Positions 1 to 9,828 of a stretch of 64,000 nt of DNA are shown here, in pieces. Both the position numbers and the translations under genes were made by a program. Position 1 is the stretch's first letter. Every line of letters starts with the position of its first letter. Source of the stretch: Sphingomonas zeae (GTDB lineage Bacteria > Pseudomonadota > Alphaproteobacteria > Sphingomonadales > Sphingomonadaceae); assembly GCF_014197135.1 (NCBI RefSeq), contig NZ_JACIFA010000001.1, positions 310,001 to 374,000 of the forward strand, read 5' to 3'. Under the pieces are notes generated by a model. That model did no database searches. It saw only the letters and a list, made by a program, of their open reading frames with translations, and was not told the DNA's origin.

Positions 1-1237
1 GCCGCCCCTGGGCCTCGCCCTTGGCGTTGAGGAATCCGCCGACCACCTCGATGGGCTTGGCGTTCGGCACGGGGAAGGCGCCCGCGAAGGGTACGAAGAC
101 GACCTTGTAGCCTGAAGGCGGCTTGCGGTTCCACGAGCCATGTTCGCCGATGAACACTCCTTGCGCGAACCGGTCGCCCAGCTTGGCGCCTTGCGCGAAC
201 GTCAGGCCGAGCGCGGCGACGTGCGGCCCCAGCGCATAATCGGGACGCTTCACATATTGCTGGAGCGGCGGATTGGTCGGCTGGACCCGGTTGTCGGGAT
301 AGCCGCCCCAATAATACCAGGGCCAGCCGAAATGATCGCCGAACTCGACCTGGGTCAGATAATCGGGCGCCAGGTCGGAGCCGAGCATGTCGCGCTCGTT
401 GACGACGGTCCACAGCCGCCCGTTGACCGGGTTCAGCGCCATGCCGTTCGGGTTGCGCAGACCCGCCGCATAGATCCGCCAGTTCTTGTCCTGCGGCCAG
501 ACCTGCAGGATCGCGGCGCGGTTCTTCTCGGCGTCGAGGCCGTTTTCGGCGATGTTGCTCGCCGATCCGACCGAGACGAACAGCGTCCGCCCGTCGCCCG
601 AGGCGATGACGTTGCGCGCCCAGTGATTGCCCGCCGGGCGCAGGGGCACGACCTTTTCGGGCGTGGCGGTGATCTTCGTCTCCCCCTCGCGATAGGGGAC
701 GCGGACCAGCGCATCGGTGTCGGCGATGTAAAGTTGTCCATCGAACAGCACCATGCCGAAGGGCGAGTTGAGTCCGGCCATGAACGGCGTCTTCACGTCC
801 GCTACGCCGTCGCCATTGGTATCCCGAAGCAGGGTGATCCGGTTGGCTGACGGCACCGCCGCGCCCGCCTGGCCCAGGAAGAAGTTCATCACCCGGTCGA
901 CGAGTCCAGCGCTGGGCCGCGGCGGCGAGTTGGTCTCGGCCACCAGCACATCGCCATTGGGCAACTGATACAGCCAGCGCGGATGATCGAGGCCGCTCGC
1001 AAAGGGCTGGATGGTCAGCCCCGGAGCAACGCTGGGCTTGGCGCCGTTCGTCCAGCCGACCGGCTTGGCGATGTCGACCGTCGGGATCGTCTGCTCGCGC
1101 GGCACCTCGATCTTCGGTCGTGCGCCCGCCACCTGATCGACGCTCAACCGCGCCGTGTCGGGCCAGGCGAGCCACGTGACGACCCCGATGCCGATCAGGA
1201 CGATGATACCAAGGACGATCAGGACATGTTTGCGCAT
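1..1237 (-). CDS. PQQ-dependent sugar (sorbosone/glucose) dehydrogenase-like protein, partial
   Basis: The frame is open from an ATG at 1237 to the window edge (about 412 codons), so the C-terminus is missing. Residues about 4-25 form one hydrophobic N-terminal helix, which suggests a membrane anchor with a periplasmic domain. The rest reads as a six-bladed propeller of the glucose/sorbosone dehydrogenase family, with segments such as DHPRWLYQLPNGDVLVAE, AAGLRNPNGMALNP and GDHFGWPWYY. Members oxidise aldoses or sorbosone using PQQ; the substrate here cannot be told. The next gene is catalase, with no sign of co-transcription because a terminator lies between them. Confidence 0.85.
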   Translation of the reverse strand, partial: MRKHVLIVLGIIVLIGIGVVTWLAWPDTARLSVDQVAGARPKIEVPREQTIPTVDIAKPVGWTNGAKPSVAPGLTIQPFASGLDHPRWLYQLPNGDVLVAETNSPPRPSAGLVDRVMNFFLGQAGAAVPSANRITLLRDTNGDGVADVKTPFMAGLNSPFGMVLFDGQLYIADTDALVRVPYREGETKITATPEKVVPLRPAGNHWARNVIASGDGRTLFVSVGSASNIAENGLDAEKNRAAILQVWPQDKNWRIYAAGLRNPNGMALNPVNGRLWTVVNERDMLGSDLAPDYLTQVEFGDHFGWPWYYWGGYPDNRVQPTNPPLQQYVKRPDYALGPHVAALGLTFAQGAKLGDRFAQGVFIGEHGSWNRKPPSGYKVVFVPFAGAFPVPNAKPIEVVGGFLNAKGEAQGR

Positions 1238-1292
1238 GACCGGAAACTAGGCGGCGGAGTGCGCGGGGGGAAGCATCTATGCCGCCCGCCTC

Positions 1293-1335
1293 ATAAAAAT
1301 TTGGCCGCCGGTGCCACGGGGAGCGCACCGGCGGC
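1293..1335 (-). terminator. Intrinsic terminator of the catalase gene
   Basis: A perfect 11-bp inverted repeat (1304-1314 with 1325-1335) encloses a 10-nt loop. On the minus strand it is followed by a run of A then T residues (1293-1303). It lies 25 bp past the catalase stop codon. Confidence 0.85.
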
Positions 1336-1360
1336 CGTCAAGGGCGCGAAGGTCAGGGAG

Positions 1361-2917
1361 TTATTTCGCGTCCTCGAACTTGGGAGCTTCGGCTTCGGTA
1401 TTCTTGTGCGGCTCGTTCACCGCCATGCGATCCACGTCCTTGTGGGTCTCACGGTCCTCCTCGCTCTTGTCGAGCGTGGCGAGCGCGTCGCGGACGCCTT
1501 GCGCATAGGCCGGGTCGACCTTGGCGAAATGGCCGAGCTGACGCTCGATGATGAAGTCGGGAATGCCGTGCATCGCCGCCGCCAGATTGTGGTACAGGCG
1601 GCCCTTCTGCTCGTCCGAGAACATCGCCCACAGCGCGCGCGGCTGAACGAAATCGTCGTCGCCGACCGGCTGTTCCCAACGCTTGGCGATGCCTTCGACT
1701 TCCATCGGCGGCTCGTTATAGCTCGGGTCCTGCGCGGGGCCGTCAAAGCTGTTGGGCTCGTAATAGGCATCCGGGTTGCCATTGTCCGCGAAGAAGCGGA
1801 GCAGGCCGTCCTTGTGATAATGCGCGACCGGCGCCTTGGGCTGGTTGACCGGCAGCGCCTCATAATGCGCGCCCAGGCGATAGCGATGCGCGTCGGCATA
1901 GGAGAAGATGCGGCCCTGCAGCATCTTGTCGGGCGAGAAGCCGATGCCCTTCACCACGTTCGACGGCGAGAAGGCGGCCTGCTCGACCTGTGCGAAGTAA
2001 TTTTCCGGGTTCTTGTTCAGCTCGATCTCGCCGACCTCGATCAGCGGGAATTCGCTGTGCGGCCAGACCTTGGTCAGGTCGAACGGGTTGTAGCTTGTGT
2101 GCTTGGCCTGTTCCTGGGTCATCACCTGGACGTACATCGTCCATTTGGGGAAACGGCCCTCATGGATCGCGCCGTACAGCTCCTCCTGATAGGATTCGCG
2201 GCTCTTGGCGATGACTTCGCCCGCTTCCTCATTGGTATAGTGCTTGTGGCCCTGCTGGGTCTTGAAATGGAACTTGCACCAGTAGCGCTCACCCGCATCG
2301 TTCCAGAACGAAAAGGTGTGGCTGCCATAGCCGTTCATATATTGCGGGCCAACGGGCAGGCCGCGGTCGGAGAACAGGATGGTGATCTGGTGCACCGATT
2401 CGGGCGACAGCGACCAGAAGTCCCACATCGCGGTCGGCGAGCGCAGGTTGGTGCGGGGGTGGCGCTTCTGGGTGCGGATGAAGTCCGGGAACTTGTACGG
2501 ATCACGCACGAAGAAGACCGGCGTATTGTTACCGACCAGATCCCAGTTGCCGTCCTCGGTATAGAATTTGAACGAGAAGCCGCGCACGTCGCGCTCGGCA
2601 TCGGCCGCGCCCTGCTCGCCCGCGACGGTCGAGAAGCGGAGCAGCAGATCGGTCTTCTTGCCGACCTCGTTGAACAGCTTGGCGTTGGTGTACTTCGTCA
2701 CTTCGGTCGAGGTGACGGTCAGCGTACCGAACGCGCCCCAGCCCTTGGCATGGACGACGCGCTCGGGAATGCGCTCGCGATTCTGGTGCGCCAGCTTTTC
2801 GATCAGCTGGTAATCCTGGAGCAGCAGCGGCCCGCGCGGACCGATGGTGATCGCATTCTGGTTGTCGCCAACCGGCGCGCCGGCGGTCGTCGTCAGACGG
2901 TTCTTGGTATCTGCCAT
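1361..2917 (-). CDS. katA: Catalase (monofunctional haem catalase, small-subunit type)
   Basis: This 518-residue protein has the length of small-subunit (clade 3) catalases that convert hydrogen peroxide to water and oxygen. The distal histidine is His56 in [12 protein letters not shown], the distal asparagine is in [12 protein letters not shown] (about 130-131), and the haem-ligand tyrosine is in [14 protein letters not shown]. The Trp in KGWGAFG replaces the small residue more often seen there. A Shine-Dalgarno GGGAGA stands about 6 nt before the ATG. The C-terminal tail is acidic and polar. It is a single-gene unit ending in its own terminator. No peroxide-regulator site could be recognised upstream with confidence. 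Confidence 0.96.
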   Translation of the reverse strand: MADTKNRLTTTAGAPVGDNQNAITIGPRGPLLLQDYQLIEKLAHQNRERIPERVVHAKGWGAFGTLTVTSTEVTKYTNAKLFNEVGKKTDLLLRFSTVAGEQGAADAERDVRGFSFKFYTEDGNWDLVGNNTPVFFVRDPYKFPDFIRTQKRHPRTNLRSPTAMWDFWSLSPESVHQITILFSDRGLPVGPQYMNGYGSHTFSFWNDAGERYWCKFHFKTQQGHKHYTNEEAGEVIAKSRESYQEELYGAIHEGRFPKWTMYVQVMTQEQAKHTSYNPFDLTKVWPHSEFPLIEVGEIELNKNPENYFAQVEQAAFSPSNVVKGIGFSPDKMLQGRIFSYADAHRYRLGAHYEALPVNQPKAPVAHYHKDGLLRFFADNGNPDAYYEPNSFDGPAQDPSYNEPPMEVEGIAKRWEQPVGDDDFVQPRALWAMFSDEQKGRLYHNLAAAMHGIPDFIIERQLGHFAKVDPAYAQGVRDALATLDKSEEDRETHKDVDRMAVNEPHKNTEAEAPKFEDAK

Positions 2918-3048
2918 CGGAACTCTCCCTTGCAGCGTTCTGGGCTCTGCAACGGACGATAAGGAAGTCGGTTCGATCGGGATAACGTATTAAAATGCGA
3001 TCTGTGATCGATTGCGTGATTTTCGCGACGGGTGGGGAAAATGCCTGG

Positions 3049-3131
3049 CCTTCGACCTCGCTCAAGCCGAACGGAGCGCGAGGGACAAGGCCATCGCCAC
3101 AAACTCAGTTCAGCCTGAGCGCCGTCGAAAG
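3049..3131. repeat. Inverted pair of a dispersed GCTGAGCGAAG-type repeat
   Basis: Two diverged copies of the same ~25-bp element face each other (3049-3075 and 3106-3131) and could fold into a long imperfect hairpin. Related single copies occur at 6656-6682, 18234-18256 and 35968-35990. The pair lies between the catalase start and the end of the CorC-like gene. The rest of 2918-3146 shows no gene. Confidence 0.6.
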
Positions 3132-3146
3132 TTACGAGCCGACGCC

Positions 3147-4052
3147 CTATTCCTCTTTCGCCGCCACTGCCGGATGGAGACGCAGGCGGTGAATGCGACG
3201 CTCATCGGCTTCGGTCACTTCGATCCGCCAGCCGCTGGGGTGGTCGATGCAGGTGCCGACCGGGGGCACCTGTCCCGCCAGCACCGCGGTCAGGCCGCCC
3301 AGCGTATCGACATCATCCTCCGCCTCTTCGAGCAGCGGGTCGACAGCGCGGCCGACCTCCTCCAGCCCGACGCGTGCATCGGCGTCCCAGGCCCCGCCGC
3401 CGAGCGGCACGAGCAGCGCCTGAGGCGCGTCGTCATGCTCGTCCTCGATCTCGCCGACAATTTCTTCGATCAGGTCCTCGATGGTGACGAGGCCCTCGGT
3501 CCCCGAATATTCGTCGAGCACGATCGCCAGATGCACCCGCTTCTGCCGCATGTCGGCCAGCAGATCGAGCGCGCCGCGCGACATGGGCACATAAAGCGGA
3601 TCGCGGATCAGCCCGGCGATGGTCGCGGGATGCTCCGCGCCGGTCGCCAGGATGTTGAACACGTCCTTGATATGGACCATGCCAATGATCTGATCGAGCG
3701 TCTCGCGATAGACGGGCAGGCGGCTATGCCCGGCTTCGGCGAAAATCTGGATCAGATGGTCGAAGGTCGTCCGCTCCTCGACCGCGATGATATCGGCGCG
3801 GGGCACGCCCACATCGCCCGCATCGCGCTCGCCGAAATGCAGCAGGTTGCGGACCATCTGCCGCTCCAGCGGGGTCAGGTCGCCCTTGGCATCGGGGCCG
3901 GGATCGCCCTCATGCCGGTCGATCGCCTCTTCCAGCTGGTCGCGCAGCGATTCTTCCTGCTCGCCGCCGAAGATCAGGCTCTTCAGCCCGTGCCAGATAC
4001 TGGAGTCGTGGGATTCACCGTTGCCGGTGCTGCTACTCGGGCCGTCGGCCAT
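3147..4052 (-). CDS. corC: CorC/TlyC-family CBS-domain protein
   Basis: This 301-residue soluble protein has a tandem CBS pair (about residues 80-205, including GVPRADIIAVEERTTFDHLI and VHLAIVLDEYSGTEGLVTIE). A C-terminal CorC_HlyC transporter-associated domain follows (about 215-295). It lacks the N-terminal DUF21 membrane domain, as in the short CorC/YbeX type linked to Mg/Co homeostasis and ribosome quality control. It starts 9 nt after ybeY, and the ybeY-corC pairing is conserved in proteobacteria. In many relatives lnt follows; here the operon ends at a repeat region. Confidence 0.9.
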   Translation of the reverse strand: MADGPSSSTGNGESHDSSIWHGLKSLIFGGEQEESLRDQLEEAIDRHEGDPGPDAKGDLTPLERQMVRNLLHFGERDAGDVGVPRADIIAVEERTTFDHLIQIFAEAGHSRLPVYRETLDQIIGMVHIKDVFNILATGAEHPATIAGLIRDPLYVPMSRGALDLLADMRQKRVHLAIVLDEYSGTEGLVTIEDLIEEIVGEIEDEHDDAPQALLVPLGGGAWDADARVGLEEVGRAVDPLLEEAEDDVDTLGGLTAVLAGQVPPVGTCIDHPSGWRIEVTEADERRIHRLRLHPAVAAKEE

Positions 4053-4061
4053 CGGGGGGTG

Positions 4062-4577
4062 TCAGTCCTCGCGTATCAGATAGGGGTCGGCGATGCCGAG
4101 ACTGGCGAGCGCGTCGCGTTCGATCGCCTCCATCGCCTCTGCCTCGTCATCGTTCATATGGTCATAGCCTAGCAGATGAAGCACGCCATGCACCAGAAGA
4201 TGCGTGGCATGGGTTTCGGCCGAAATTCCGCGCTCGGCCGCCTCGGCAACGCACACGCCGTGGGCCAGAACGATGTCGCCCAGCAGCACTTCGCCATCGT
4301 CGGAGTTCTGCGTCACCGTCTCGATCAGGTCGGGCTGGACCATCGGGAAGGACAGGACGTTGGTCGGCTTGTCCTTCTGCCGATACTGGCGGTTCAGCGC
4401 CTGGACCTCGTCATCGCTGGTCAGCCGTACCGAAATCTCGATCAGCGCGGACGTGGTCAGCAAGGGACCATAAGGCGTCCGCTCGATCGCGGCGCGGGCG
4501 GCGCGGGTGGCGAGCGCCTCCCAGCTCTGCTCGTCGCCGGACCAGGGCTCTTCATGGATCAGCGCAATCTCGATCAT
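4062..4577 (-). CDS. ybeY: Endoribonuclease YbeY (16S rRNA maturation)
   Basis: At 171 residues it has normal YbeY length. The metal-binding H-x3-H-x5-H signature is present in HGVLHLLGYDH near residue 140. YbeY takes part in 16S rRNA 3' end maturation and 70S ribosome quality control. Its ATG overlaps the stop of the upstream PIN-domain gene by four bases (ATGA), so translation is probably coupled. It normally follows phoH directly; here a toxin-antitoxin pair intervenes. Confidence 0.95.
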   Translation of the reverse strand: MIEIALIHEEPWSGDEQSWEALATRAARAAIERTPYGPLLTTSALIEISVRLTSDDEVQALNRQYRQKDKPTNVLSFPMVQPDLIETVTQNSDDGEVLLGDIVLAHGVCVAEAAERGISAETHATHLLVHGVLHLLGYDHMNDDEAEAMEAIERDALASLGIADPYLIRED

Positions 4578-4987
4578 CGGGGCCTTTCCGGGGCAGCCAG
4601 GTCAGTAAGGGCGAAATCGTCGCCCTTGTACAAGAGTTCCGCGTGGTGGCTATGGGCACAAGCATAGGCGAAACAATCGCCCATGTTGAGGTGGGCGGGG
4701 TGGTGGCCCTTGCCGTAGCGGGCATGGGCGTTGAGCGCGGCGTGACTTTCGGCGTCGCCGATCGCGACCATTCGAAAACGAAAGGCGGCGGCTAAGGCAT
4801 CAACATCGCGTTGCGCATCGGCCAGCGATATATTGCGCGAGCGCCGCAAACCTAGGATGGCTTCATAACGCGACATGGCGGACCAGAGCAGGTTATCCGC
4901 TTGGGCAATGCGTCGCTCGAACGCCTCCCATCCCTGTTCTTCAGCCAATATCGCGACCAGCGCCGATGCGTCGACGAACAGCGCCAC
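4574..4987 (-). CDS. vapC: VapC-type PIN-domain ribonuclease toxin
   Basis: This 137-residue PIN domain has the expected acidic residues: Asp6 (LFVDASAL), Glu42, Asp104 (NMGDCFAYA) and Asp123/124 (KGDDF). VapC toxins cleave specific RNAs, often tRNAs. The start is a GTG whose first G is the last base of the vapB stop codon (TAGTG). The stop overlaps ybeY by four bases. The gene is therefore locked into the phoH-ybeY operon. The RNA target cannot be predicted from sequence. Confidence 0.9.
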   Translation of the reverse strand: MALFVDASALVAILAEEQGWEAFERRIAQADNLLWSAMSRYEAILGLRRSRNISLADAQRDVDALAAAFRFRMVAIGDAESHAALNAHARYGKGHHPAHLNMGDCFAYACAHSHHAELLYKGDDFALTDLAAPERPR

Positions 4988-5253
4988 TATAGGCCACCGG
5001 ACAGATCGTCATAAAACGCCTTGTCAGCCAACAGACCGGTCGGGGGGGGCAGAGGATGCTGCCGTCGATATTCGGCCAGCCACTCGCGGAGGTTGGGCCG
5101 AGGCGGAACGGGTTCCGGCTTGCCTAGAAGCTCCGCCAACGCCCGTCGAATCGCCTCTTCCTCGCTGACGCCCAGCCGCTTGGCGGCGCGGGCGACCTGC
5201 TCGCTCGTCTCGGAGCCCAGCGTCAGCGGGGGATAGGGATCGCGTTCGGCCAT
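4987..5253 (-). CDS. vapB: VapB-type antitoxin (Rv0623-like)
   Basis: This 88-residue protein has an N-terminal helical DNA-binding segment (LGSETSEQVARAAKRLGVSEEEAIRRAL) of the Rv0623/VapB type. A Pro-rich linker and a C-terminal tail that should bind the toxin follow (NLREWLAEYRRQHPL, then ADKAFYDDLSGGL). It lies 14 nt after phoH and overlaps vapC by one base. VapB with VapC normally represses its own promoter. Here the tight packing suggests transcription also comes from upstream in the phoH operon. Confidence 0.85.
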   Translation of the reverse strand: MAERDPYPPLTLGSETSEQVARAAKRLGVSEEEAIRRALAELLGKPEPVPPRPNLREWLAEYRRQHPLPPPTGLLADKAFYDDLSGGL

Positions 5254-5267
5254 GACGGCACCTTACC

Positions 5268-6266
<999 letters not shown>

Positions 6267-6364
6267 GCGGTCCTTTCACCGTCAGTGGGTTTCGCCAAGA
6301 TGGGGTGGAGACGGTCGGAACGCCAGCGAAATTGCGTGACATAAGTATGACGTTTGCAAGGTTT

Positions 6365-6638
6365 TTGGCGCGCAGAGGCGCAGAGGGCGCGGAGAAGAGC
6401 CCGGCTTGGCGATCGGGAGACATTCTTCTTACTCTGCGTCCTCTGCGTCCTCTGCGCCTCTGCGCGACTAAGAAGATTGGTTCGCGCGGAGACGCGGAGG
6501 CGCGGAGAGGGTGTGTCCAGCCGCGATCTCGGCCCGTCTGCTTCTGGCGTATCAATAGAGGTCTGCCGGTCGCAAGGACCGGATGAAGCATCGACAGGCG
6601 AGACATCTCCGCGGCTCCGCGTCTCCGCGCGAACAAAA
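6365..6638. repeat. Two adjacent inverted-repeat units built of iterated GCAGAG/GCGGAG words
   Basis: Unit 1 pairs 6365-6397 with 6432-6472 (iterated CTCTGCG words). Unit 2 pairs 6479-6510 with 6603-6638 (iterated CTCCGCG words). Each could form a long stem. They fill most of the 440-bp spacer between phoH and miaB (6267-6706), where no gene was seen. The words are short and the units palindromic, unlike CRISPR repeats with unique spacers. Confidence 0.75.
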
Positions 6639-6655
6639 TCGCGAGAAAGCATGGG

Positions 6656-6682
6656 CTTCGACTTCGCTCAGCCTGAACGGAG
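6656..6682. repeat. Dispersed GCTGAGCGAAG-type repeat, single copy
   Basis: The sequence CTTCGACTTCGCTCAGCC continues with TGAACGGAG. It is the same element as at 3049-3131, 18234-18256 and 35968-35990. It sits just past the end of miaB. Confidence 0.6.
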
Positions 6683-6706
6683 ATTGGGGATAGGAACCGG
6701 GCGGGG

Positions 6707-8029
6707 TTACGCCGCCGCCTTCACCTTCGCCTGACCGGTCAGCGAGTTCGGTCCCGCCGCGACCAGTTCGACCTCGACCAAATCGCCGATCTGGTGGTCG
6801 CCGATGAGGTGCACGGACTGCAGCCAGGGCGACTTGCCGAGCATCTGGCCGGGCAGCTTGCCGCGCCGCTCCAGCAGGATGGTGCAGGTGCGGCCGACAC
6901 TGGCGAGATTGAACGCGTGCTGGTCGCGGTTGAGCGCGGCCTGCAAACGCTGGAGCCGGTCGTCCATCACCTCAGGCGGAACCTGATCCGCCATCGTCGC
7001 GGCCGGGGTGCCGGGGCGGGGCGAGTATTTGAAGCTGAACGCCTGCGCATGGCCCATTGCGTCGACCAGGCTCAGCGTGTCGGCAAAGTCCTGTTCGGTT
7101 TCTCCGGGGAAACCGACGATGAAGTCGCCCGACAGCGCGATGTCGGGGCGCGCGGCGCGTACCCGGTCCATGACGCGCATATAGCTGTCGCGGCTATGCT
7201 GGCGGTTCATCGCCTTCAGGATGCGGTCACTGCCCGACTGGACCGGCAGATGGAGGAACGGCATCAGGCTCTCGACATCGCGGTGCGCGTCGATCAGCCC
7301 CTGGGTCATGTCGTTGGGGTGGCTGGTCGTGTAGCGGATGCGGTGCAGCCCCGGAATCCGGTCCAGCTCGCGGATCAGGCCGTGCAGGCCGCGATCATCG
7401 GCATCGTTCCACGCATTGACGTTCTGGCCGAGCAGCGTGATCTCTCGCGCGCCCGCATCGACCAGCGCCTTGGCCTCGTCGACGATCGCCGAGAAGGATC
7501 GGCTGACCTCCGCCCCGCGCGTATAGGGCACGACGCAATAGGTGCAGAATTTGTCGCATCCCTCCTGCACGGTCAGGAAGGCGGACGGGTTCACCTTGCG
7601 GCGGCCGGGCAGATGGGCGAACTTCGACTCGATCGGCATGTCGGTGTCGAGCGCGGCTTCGCCCGCCGCCGCCTTGGCGACCAGATCGGGGAGGTTGTGA
7701 TAGGCCTGCGGGCCGACGACCACATCGACCTTGGCGCGGCGGACGATCTCCGCCCCCTCGGCCTGGGCGACGCAGCCCGCGACGGCGATCATCGGCTTGC
7801 GGCCCTGTTCGCCCGCTTCCTTGCGCAGGCGGCCGATCTCCGAATAGACCCGCTCGGTCGCGCGTTCGCGGATGTGGCAGGTGTTGAGCACCACCAGATC
7901 GGCAGCGGCGGCATCCTCGGTCGTCGACAGGCCTTGCGCGGCCATCAACTCGGCCATGCGCTCGCCGTCATAGACGTTCATCTGACAGCCGAAGGACTTG
8001 ACGTGAAAGGTCTTGGGGGATGCGGGCAT
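6707..8029 (-). CDS. miaB: tRNA-2-methylthio-N6-dimethylallyladenosine synthase MiaB
   Basis: This 440-residue radical-SAM methylthiotransferase acts at A37 of tRNAs. The N-terminal domain carries cluster cysteines Cys15, Cys51 and Cys86. The radical-SAM CxxxCxxC is Cys158/162/165 ([10 protein letters not shown]). A TRAM domain closes the protein. The frame stays open upstream to 8221, but homology starts at [15 protein letters not shown], so the ATG at 8029 was chosen. In many alphaproteobacteria it follows plsC directly; here a small secreted-protein gene lies between. Confidence 0.96.
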   Translation of the reverse strand: MPASPKTFHVKSFGCQMNVYDGERMAELMAAQGLSTTEDAAAADLVVLNTCHIRERATERVYSEIGRLRKEAGEQGRKPMIAVAGCVAQAEGAEIVRRAKVDVVVGPQAYHNLPDLVAKAAAGEAALDTDMPIESKFAHLPGRRKVNPSAFLTVQEGCDKFCTYCVVPYTRGAEVSRSFSAIVDEAKALVDAGAREITLLGQNVNAWNDADDRGLHGLIRELDRIPGLHRIRYTTSHPNDMTQGLIDAHRDVESLMPFLHLPVQSGSDRILKAMNRQHSRDSYMRVMDRVRAARPDIALSGDFIVGFPGETEQDFADTLSLVDAMGHAQAFSFKYSPRPGTPAATMADQVPPEVMDDRLQRLQAALNRDQHAFNLASVGRTCTILLERRGKLPGQMLGKSPWLQSVHLIGDHQIGDLVEVELVAAGPNSLTGQAKVKAAA

Positions 8030-8105
8030 GACGCGGCCCTTATCGCAAATCGACCGCGCTCGCCAGCGTTCCCCTATTTTGCCCCTCGCACGGGAGGAGT
8101 GTTCT

Positions 8106-8498
8106 TCAGCCCTTGGGCAAACAGACCCGCATTTCGTCCGCCATCTCGCTGCTCTGGCGGTAGAGGTCGGTGAAGGCGGAATAGGCCGCGTCGCGGGCCG
8201 CCTGCGGCTTGGTCGCGCCATAGCGGGTGATCGTCACCGCTTCGGTATCGGTGACGACGGGGCCGTCAGTTCCTTTGGTCATCACGCGGACCAGGGTGGT
8301 GCGGGTCGCGTCTTTATGGCTGACATACCAGGCATTGTGCGCGGCCACCGCCTTGGCGAAAGTTGCCCACTGGCCCGGCTTGATCTTGCTATGGCGGATC
8401 GTCGCGGGTGTGGTGCCGCCGGGACAGGGATTGGCCATCTGCGCGGTGGCGGCGGTCGTGGTCAGCAGGCTGGCGGCAACGAGAATCGTCTTGAGCAT
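8106..8498 (-). CDS. Small secreted protein of unknown function
   Basis: The protein has 130 residues with a clear signal peptide (about 1-19, ending TAATAQ). The mature part holds two cysteines near its ends (NPCPGG and MRVCLPKG), which could form a disulphide. The start has GGGGGGA a few bases upstream. I do not recognise the family. It lies between plsC and miaB with short gaps on both sides, so it may ride in the housekeeping operon. Confidence 0.75.
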   Translation of the reverse strand: MLKTILVAASLLTTTAATAQMANPCPGGTTPATIRHSKIKPGQWATFAKAVAAHNAWYVSHKDATRTTLVRVMTKGTDGPVVTDTEAVTITRYGATKPQAARDAAYSAFTDLYRQSSEMADEMRVCLPKG

Positions 8499-8561
8499 GG
8501 CGTCCCCCCCGAATGTCGCGCCGATCCTATCCCGAAAGTTCGCCGCTGGCGATGGAGGATC

Positions 8562-9311
8562 TCAGACGTCGGCGATCCGCCTGCGCGCCTCCGCGGCGAT
8601 GGCCTTGCGGTCCGGGAACCCGGCGGGATCGAAGGGGTCGAGATAGTGCAGGGACACGATGAACCGCCCCGGCCGCCGCAGCACCCGCTTGGCATGGGCG
8701 TCGCCCGGATCGGTGCCGAGCCACGCCAGGTCGTGCGCGGCTGTGCCATAGTCGATCCGCACCGGCTGCACCCGGATGCCCGGCAGGGGCGGTACCAGCG
8801 CCGCAAATAGCGCAGGCTTGAAGGGCAAAAGCGAGAGGTCATCGCCCGTCGTCCCTTCGGGAAATACCGCCATCGGCTGGCCGTCGGACAGCGCGGCGCG
8901 GATCGCGGCGACCTGGTCGCCGACACCCAGCCGGTCGGCCCGCTCGACGAACAGGGTGCGGTTGAGTCCCGCCAGCCAGCCGACCAGCGGCAGGTCCGCC
9001 ACCTCGGCCTTGGCGACGAAGCGCGTGCCTGCCGTTCCCGCCAGCAGCAAGATGTCGAACCAGCTCAGATGATTGGCCGCGATCATGACGTTACGGCGCA
9101 GCGGCTGTCCAACCACCCGAATATCCGCGCCCAGAATCTCTGCGACCCATCGCAGGAACCGGCCGGGCCAGGGCGAGGCCCGGCCGACCAGCCGCCAGCC
9201 GCCATGCAGGGCCAGCGCAAGCAACAGCACGCCCGCGATACACAAAAGGCGACCCGCTGCACGCAGGCCGCCCTTGCTGTCGATGTCCGCTTGGGCCGCG
9301 AGCGCCCTCAT
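8562..9311 (-). CDS. plsC: 1-acyl-sn-glycerol-3-phosphate acyltransferase
   Basis: This 249-residue membrane-associated acyltransferase has the HX4D catalytic motif at 81-86 (NHLSWFD) and the substrate-binding FPEGTT at 150-155. A hydrophobic helix lies at about 20-38. It would acylate lysophosphatidate to phosphatidate. Its ATG overlaps the fur stop by four bases (ATGA). The fur-plsC-miaB order is common in this lineage. Confidence 0.92.
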   Translation of the reverse strand: MRALAAQADIDSKGGLRAAGRLLCIAGVLLLALALHGGWRLVGRASPWPGRFLRWVAEILGADIRVVGQPLRRNVMIAANHLSWFDILLLAGTAGTRFVAKAEVADLPLVGWLAGLNRTLFVERADRLGVGDQVAAIRAALSDGQPMAVFPEGTTGDDLSLLPFKPALFAALVPPLPGIRVQPVRIDYGTAAHDLAWLGTDPGDAHAKRVLRRPGRFIVSLHYLDPFDPAGFPDRKAIAAEARRRIADV

Positions 9312-9730
9312 CCCTTGCGGTCGAGGCTGACGCCGTAGAGCTCCATCCGGTGATCGACCAGGCGGAAGCCCAGCTTTTCGGCGATCGCCTTTTGCAGCTG
9401 TTCCAATTCGGGGTCGACGAACTCGATCACGCGGCCGGTTTCGACATCGATCAGATGGTCGTGATGCGCTTCGGGCGAGGGCTCGTAGCGGGCGCGGCCG
9501 TCGCCGAAATCGTGACGGTCCAGGATGCCCGCCTCCTCGAACAGGCGGACGGTGCGGTACACGGTCGCGATCGAGATGCCCGGATCGATCTTGGCGGCGC
9601 GTTCATAGACCTTTTCCACATCCGGGTGGTCCTCCGCCTCCGACAGGACGCGGGCGATCACGCGACGCTGTTCGGTGATGCGCAGTCCCTTTTGTGCGCA
9701 CAGCGCTTCGAGATCGATTTTGCGGGCCAT
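9308..9730 (-). CDS. fur: Fur family metal-responsive repressor
   Basis: The protein has 140 residues from MARKIDLEAL. A longer in-frame start at 9772 is possible, but GAGGAG lies 12 nt before the ATG at 9730. The winged helix is at about 15-80 (recognition helix near ISIATVYRTV) and the metal-site HHDH at 89-92. The C-terminal CxxC pair of many Fur proteins is absent, as often in alphaproteobacterial Fur/Mur. Whether it senses iron or manganese cannot be told. It overlaps plsC by four bases. Confidence 0.92.
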   Translation of the reverse strand: MARKIDLEALCAQKGLRITEQRRVIARVLSEAEDHPDVEKVYERAAKIDPGISIATVYRTVRLFEEAGILDRHDFGDGRARYEPSPEAHHDHLIDVETGRVIEFVDPELEQLQKAIAEKLGFRLVDHRMELYGVSLDRKG

Positions 9731-9828
9731 GGTAAATTTCAACTCCTCGGGCAGGCCCCTCTCTACCCCCAAAGCCTAATTGCGAAAAGGGGATAGCGAC
9801 TCGCAACAACCCGGAGACAGTGATCGGA

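Noticed and set aside
983..2962. A 659-codon plus-strand frame opposite the dehydrogenase and catalase genes
   Set aside because: Its translation is low-complexity Arg/Ala/Gly sequence, and the opposite strand encodes a full catalase with all active-site motifs.
2918..3048. OxyR or Fur binding site before catalase
   Set aside because: AT-richer words are present, but nothing matched a known operator well enough to report.
3012..4172. Plus-strand gene opposite the CorC-like and YbeY genes
   Set aside because: It is a mirror frame; the minus strand shows CBS domains and the YbeY metal motif.
4574..5253. Genomic island or mobile element carrying vapBC
   Set aside because: No integrase, insertion sequence, direct repeats or tRNA target flank the pair, and its GC content looks like its surroundings.
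6365..6638. Possible CRISPR array
   Set aside because: The repeated words are 6-8 bp, contiguous and arranged as palindromic arms; there are no unique spacers and no cas genes nearby.
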